From Joostella atrarenae (GTDB lineage: Bacteria > Bacteroidota > Bacteroidia > Flavobacteriales > Flavobacteriaceae): a stretch of 64,000 bases of DNA. Positions within the stretch are counted from its first letter, which is position 1; each line of letters starts with the position of its first letter. The notes below the pieces were generated by a model. It made no database searches. It saw nothing but the letters and a program-made list of their open reading frames with translations, and was not told where the DNA came from. The translations under genes and the position numbers were made by a program. Where the stretch lies: contig NZ_JAETXX010000001.1 in NCBI RefSeq assembly GCF_021764745.1, positions 372,001-436,000 of the forward strand, in the 5' to 3' direction. This document shows, in pieces, positions 61,480 through 64,000 of this stretch.

Positions 61480-63357
61480 CTAACGGTTTTCGCTTACTTT
61501 CTCTTCTTCAGGTTTACTACTTTTTACATCCATCACATCTTTAGGCTTTCCTAAATACACCAATTTATCATCTTCTTGGATTTCTCTTTCTTTGGTATAA
61601 GAAGCTATAATATGTAGATTTCCTTTCCCGTCTTTTATAAAGATTGGAATAGCATCTTTTTCTTTATTAAGCATTTCAATCTCTTCAAAGAAATGTTGTT
61701 TAGATGTAATATTAACTTCATTAATCTTAGGATAATCTCTTGCAACTTCACTTAAATTAATAAAGTCATCTTTTCTAGAGAATAGTAATTCTACCATCTC
61801 TAAGTGGTCACTCTTCATTTCATCAGTAGTAATTAAACGGAAAGCACCGTTCTCTCCCAGCTGGTCTCTAAAGCGCTCGATGGCATGTTTGTTTACCTCT
61901 TCACTTCCTGTAAGTGCCATTAAATATCCAATATCGTTAAGCTCTATATTATTAGCTAAATCATCAGAAAAAATATTAGCTTCTTCTGCATCTAGATCCA
62001 TTCCTCGAGCTCTTTCTATATTCTCCTTATTGCTATCTATAAGCACTACATGGCGACCATTTTTCTGTAAATATTTAGCAATAATTCTAGAAACATTCGA
62101 AGCACCAACAATCAAAATCCCTGTAGACTCTTTTAAGAAAACTCCAGATATTTTTGCAAACATTCTTGCCGTTGTTGCATTAAGAAGTACCGTTCCTAAA
62201 ACAATCATGAATACTAATGGTGTAATATATTCTGCTCCTGGCTCTCCTTCCAATACCAATCGATTTCCAAAAAGAGATGCGATTCCTGCCGCAACAATAC
62301 CACGAGGTCCCACCCAGCTTATAAATGCCTTTTCATTAATTTTTAATCCAGAGCCAATGGTACTTAAAAGAACTCCAATTGGTCTTATTAAGAAAACTAC
62401 ACAAACAAAAAGTATTAATGTATTCCAATTATAAATCAATTCTAAGTCTTGCATATTGATATTTGCAGACAGAAGAATAAAGAGAATTGAAATAAGAAGT
62501 ACACTTAATGATTCTTTAAAATATAGTAATTCTTTGATGTTTGGAAGGTCTATATTTCCTAATACCATTCCCATTACCACAACAGAAAGTAACCCCGACT
62601 CATGAGCAAATTGTTCTGATAACACATAAACACCCAATACAAATGAAAGTGAAACTACATTCATTAAAAAATGTGGGATTGCATTCTTTTTAATAGCAAA
62701 ATACAATGCATAGGCAAAAGAAAATCCTATGGAAAATCCAACAACTACTGTCTTTCCAAATTCTATAAATGCTTGTTGTGTATATTCTGATCCTTGTCCT
62801 ATGGATATAAATTCAAATACCAAAACCGCAGCAACAGCTCCAATTGGATCTATTAAAATTCCTTCCCATTTTAATACTGCTGAAATATCTTTTTTAAGTG
62901 GGATATTTCTTAATATTGGCGTAATTACTGTTGGTCCAGTAACGATTATTAATGCAGAAAACAAGAAAGATACTGGCCAACTAAGACCAAATAAAAAGTG
63001 AGAAGCTATACCTCCTCCAAGAAAAGTAACAATAGCTCCAACCGTAATTAATTTAAAAATCACGGGACCTACGGTTAAAACTTCATTCTTTTTTAATGTT
63101 AATCCTCCTTCAAAAAGAATCACACTAATAGCGAGTGATACAAAATGAAATAAAGATTCCCCTGGAAACAACCCTTTTTTTAATTGTGGATTCCAAATAG
63201 GTTCTATAAGCTTAGTCCCATCTTCCGTAAACAATGTAGAAAAAGGTCCTACGAACATCCCAATAAGGATAAGCGGTAGGATTGCAGGGATCTTAAATCT
63301 CCAAGCTACCCATTGGGCAATGATACCCAAAATCACAATTCCAGCAAGTTCTATCAT
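61480..63357 (-). CDS. CPA1-type cation:proton antiporter with RCK/TrkA-N domain
   Basis: 625 residues. 12-13 transmembrane helices in the first ~390 residues. Landmarks LILIGMFVGP, FEGGLTL, LIDPIGAVAAVLVFEF (DP motif of CPA1) and SWVGPRGIVAAGIAS. Then a TrkA-N nucleotide-binding domain (ILIVGASNVSRIIAKYLQKNGRHVVLIDSN, ~412-530) and a TrkA-C-like tail. K+ or Na+/H+ exchange gated by nucleotide. Inner membrane. Confidence 0.92.
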   Translation of the reverse strand: MIELAGIVILGIIAQWVAWRFKIPAILPLILIGMFVGPFSTLFTEDGTKLIEPIWNPQLKKGLFPGESLFHFVSLAISVILFEGGLTLKKNEVLTVGPVIFKLITVGAIVTFLGGGIASHFLFGLSWPVSFLFSALIIVTGPTVITPILRNIPLKKDISAVLKWEGILIDPIGAVAAVLVFEFISIGQGSEYTQQAFIEFGKTVVVGFSIGFSFAYALYFAIKKNAIPHFLMNVVSLSFVLGVYVLSEQFAHESGLLSVVVMGMVLGNIDLPNIKELLYFKESLSVLLISILFILLSANINMQDLELIYNWNTLILFVCVVFLIRPIGVLLSTIGSGLKINEKAFISWVGPRGIVAAGIASLFGNRLVLEGEPGAEYITPLVFMIVLGTVLLNATTARMFAKISGVFLKESTGILIVGASNVSRIIAKYLQKNGRHVVLIDSNKENIERARGMDLDAEEANIFSDDLANNIELNDIGYLMALTGSEEVNKHAIERFRDQLGENGAFRLITTDEMKSDHLEMVELLFSRKDDFINLSEVARDYPKINEVNITSKQHFFEEIEMLNKEKDAIPIFIKDGKGNLHIIASYTKEREIQEDDKLVYLGKPKDVMDVKSSKPEEEKVSENR

Positions 63358-63494
63358 ATATTATTTTTGATTGATAAGCGAATATAGTTTCTAAAAAGTA
63401 TAAAAATGTTAAAAAACATTTAATAAAACAAGTGTTTCTAATGATTGTTATTCCCTTTTCTTAATTTGCGAAGCTTTATAACTATAGTATTTAC

Positions 63495-64000
63495 ATGAAA
63501 TTATATACAATTGAAACAGGAAATTTTAAATTAGACGGAGGAGCAATGTTTGGCGTTGTCCCAAAATCGATTTGGAATAAAACAAATCCTGCCGATAATA
63601 ATAACATGATAGATATTGCCGCAAGGTCTTTATTAATCGAAGATGGCGACAAACTCATCCTTATAGATACAGGCTTAGGAAATAAGCAATCTGATAAGTT
63701 TTTTGGGTATTATTTCCTATGGGGAAATGATAATCTAGACGATTCATTAAAGAAACATGGCTTCCACCGAGATGATATTACAGATGTATTTTTAACACAT
63801 CTACATTTTGATCATTGTGGAGGATGTATTCAGCTAAATAAAGAAAAAGGCATTTATGAGCCTGCATTCAAAAATGCACGCTTTTGGAGTAATGAAGATC
63901 ATTGGCAGTGGGCTACAAAACCTAATGCCCGCGAAAAAGCTTCCTTTTTAAAAGAGAATATCCTGCCTATTCGAGAAAGTGGTCAGTTACATTTTCTTCC
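63495..64000 (+). CDS. MBL-fold metallo-hydrolase, N-terminal part (runs off right edge)
   Basis: At least 168 codons, open to the edge. MKLYTIETGNFKLDGGAMFGVVPKSIW opening, LLIEDGDKLILIDTGLGNKQ and the zinc motif THLHFDHCGG typical of quorum-quenching-like or general MBL hydrolases. The rest, with further His/Asp ligands, lies outside. Cytosolic. A 7-of-8 near -7 box (TTAATTTG) lies at 63461-63468. Confidence 0.88.
   Translation, partial: MKLYTIETGNFKLDGGAMFGVVPKSIWNKTNPADNNNMIDIAARSLLIEDGDKLILIDTGLGNKQSDKFFGYYFLWGNDNLDDSLKKHGFHRDDITDVFLTHLHFDHCGGCIQLNKEKGIYEPAFKNARFWSNEDHWQWATKPNAREKASFLKENILPIRESGQLHFL

Noticed and set aside
61880-62434. 184-codon frame antisense to the CPA1 antiporter
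   Set aside because: Long only because the antiporter's hydrophobic codons leave the opposite strand free of stops; no recognisable protein, no start signal.
1-64000. CRISPR arrays, rRNA operons, insertion sequences, prophage
   Set aside because: No regularly spaced repeats, no rRNA-like segments, no transposase or phage genes were seen on either strand.

Overview
The window comes from an AT-rich genome of the Bacteroidota, almost certainly a marine-type member of the Flavobacteriaceae. Three things point there. Many genes are preceded by the Bacteroidota -7 element TAnnTTTG, and Shine-Dalgarno sites are largely absent. Lipoproteins with short Cys lipoboxes are abundant. Family content is typical of the group: PorE-like OmpA protein, OMP_b-brl outer-membrane barrel, CarboxypepD_reg-like proteins, GreA-like 150-residue protein, methylmalonyl-CoA epimerase. 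I could not assign a genus.

Layout. 1-3.0 kb: the 3' end of a MutS-family gene, queD, lpxH, and a GluR0-like ligand-gated channel gene split by a -1 shift exactly at a TTTAAAA slippery heptamer. 3.0-12.7 kb: a minus-strand block of 16 tightly packed genes, nearly all for thiol/methionine redox repair. It includes MsrB, two MsrA, SelO, two CPGC redoxins, a glutaredoxin-GNAT fusion, DM13, AhpD-like, OsmC-hydrolase fusion and aldo/keto reductase. It ends with a sigma-70-like protein and a strong terminator. 13-18 kb: housekeeping on minus (recJ, osmC, a UDG-family gene, rsmI, DoxX). 18-27 kb: plus-strand tdk-alr, a ParDE module, mscL, asd, two secreted peptidases and an orphan ABC ATPase, many followed by clear bidirectional terminators. 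27-38 kb: lipocalin-like lipoprotein, GreA-like factor, sterol-desaturase-family hydroxylase, an Nramp homologue lacking the canonical metal motifs next to a DUF2891 lipoprotein, mtgA, and the lipid/ribosome cluster DUF177-rpmF / fabH-accB-accC, then pdxA.

38-51 kb is more accessory. A RelE/ParE module is bracketed by a direct repeat of the ribE 3' end. There follow a PorE-like OmpA protein, small secreted proteins, a TPR histidine kinase/response regulator pair, a highly structured 355-bp intergenic region, and a HipBA module with a repeat-rich operator next to a CAT-anticodon tRNA. 51-64 kb returns to core genes (mce, rbfA, a LolC/E-type permease, dus, NlpC/P60 lipoprotein, outer-membrane barrel, lepA, a CPA1 antiporter with an RCK domain) and ends inside an MBL-fold hydrolase.

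The strongest candidates for something under-described are: the 3.0-12.7 kb redox operon with its terminal sigma-like gene; the ribE-end duplication around a toxin-antitoxin module; the possible programmed frameshift in the channel gene; and the two intergenic repeats whose terminal arms covary. All assignments were made by eye from sequence and translated frames. No database search was run.
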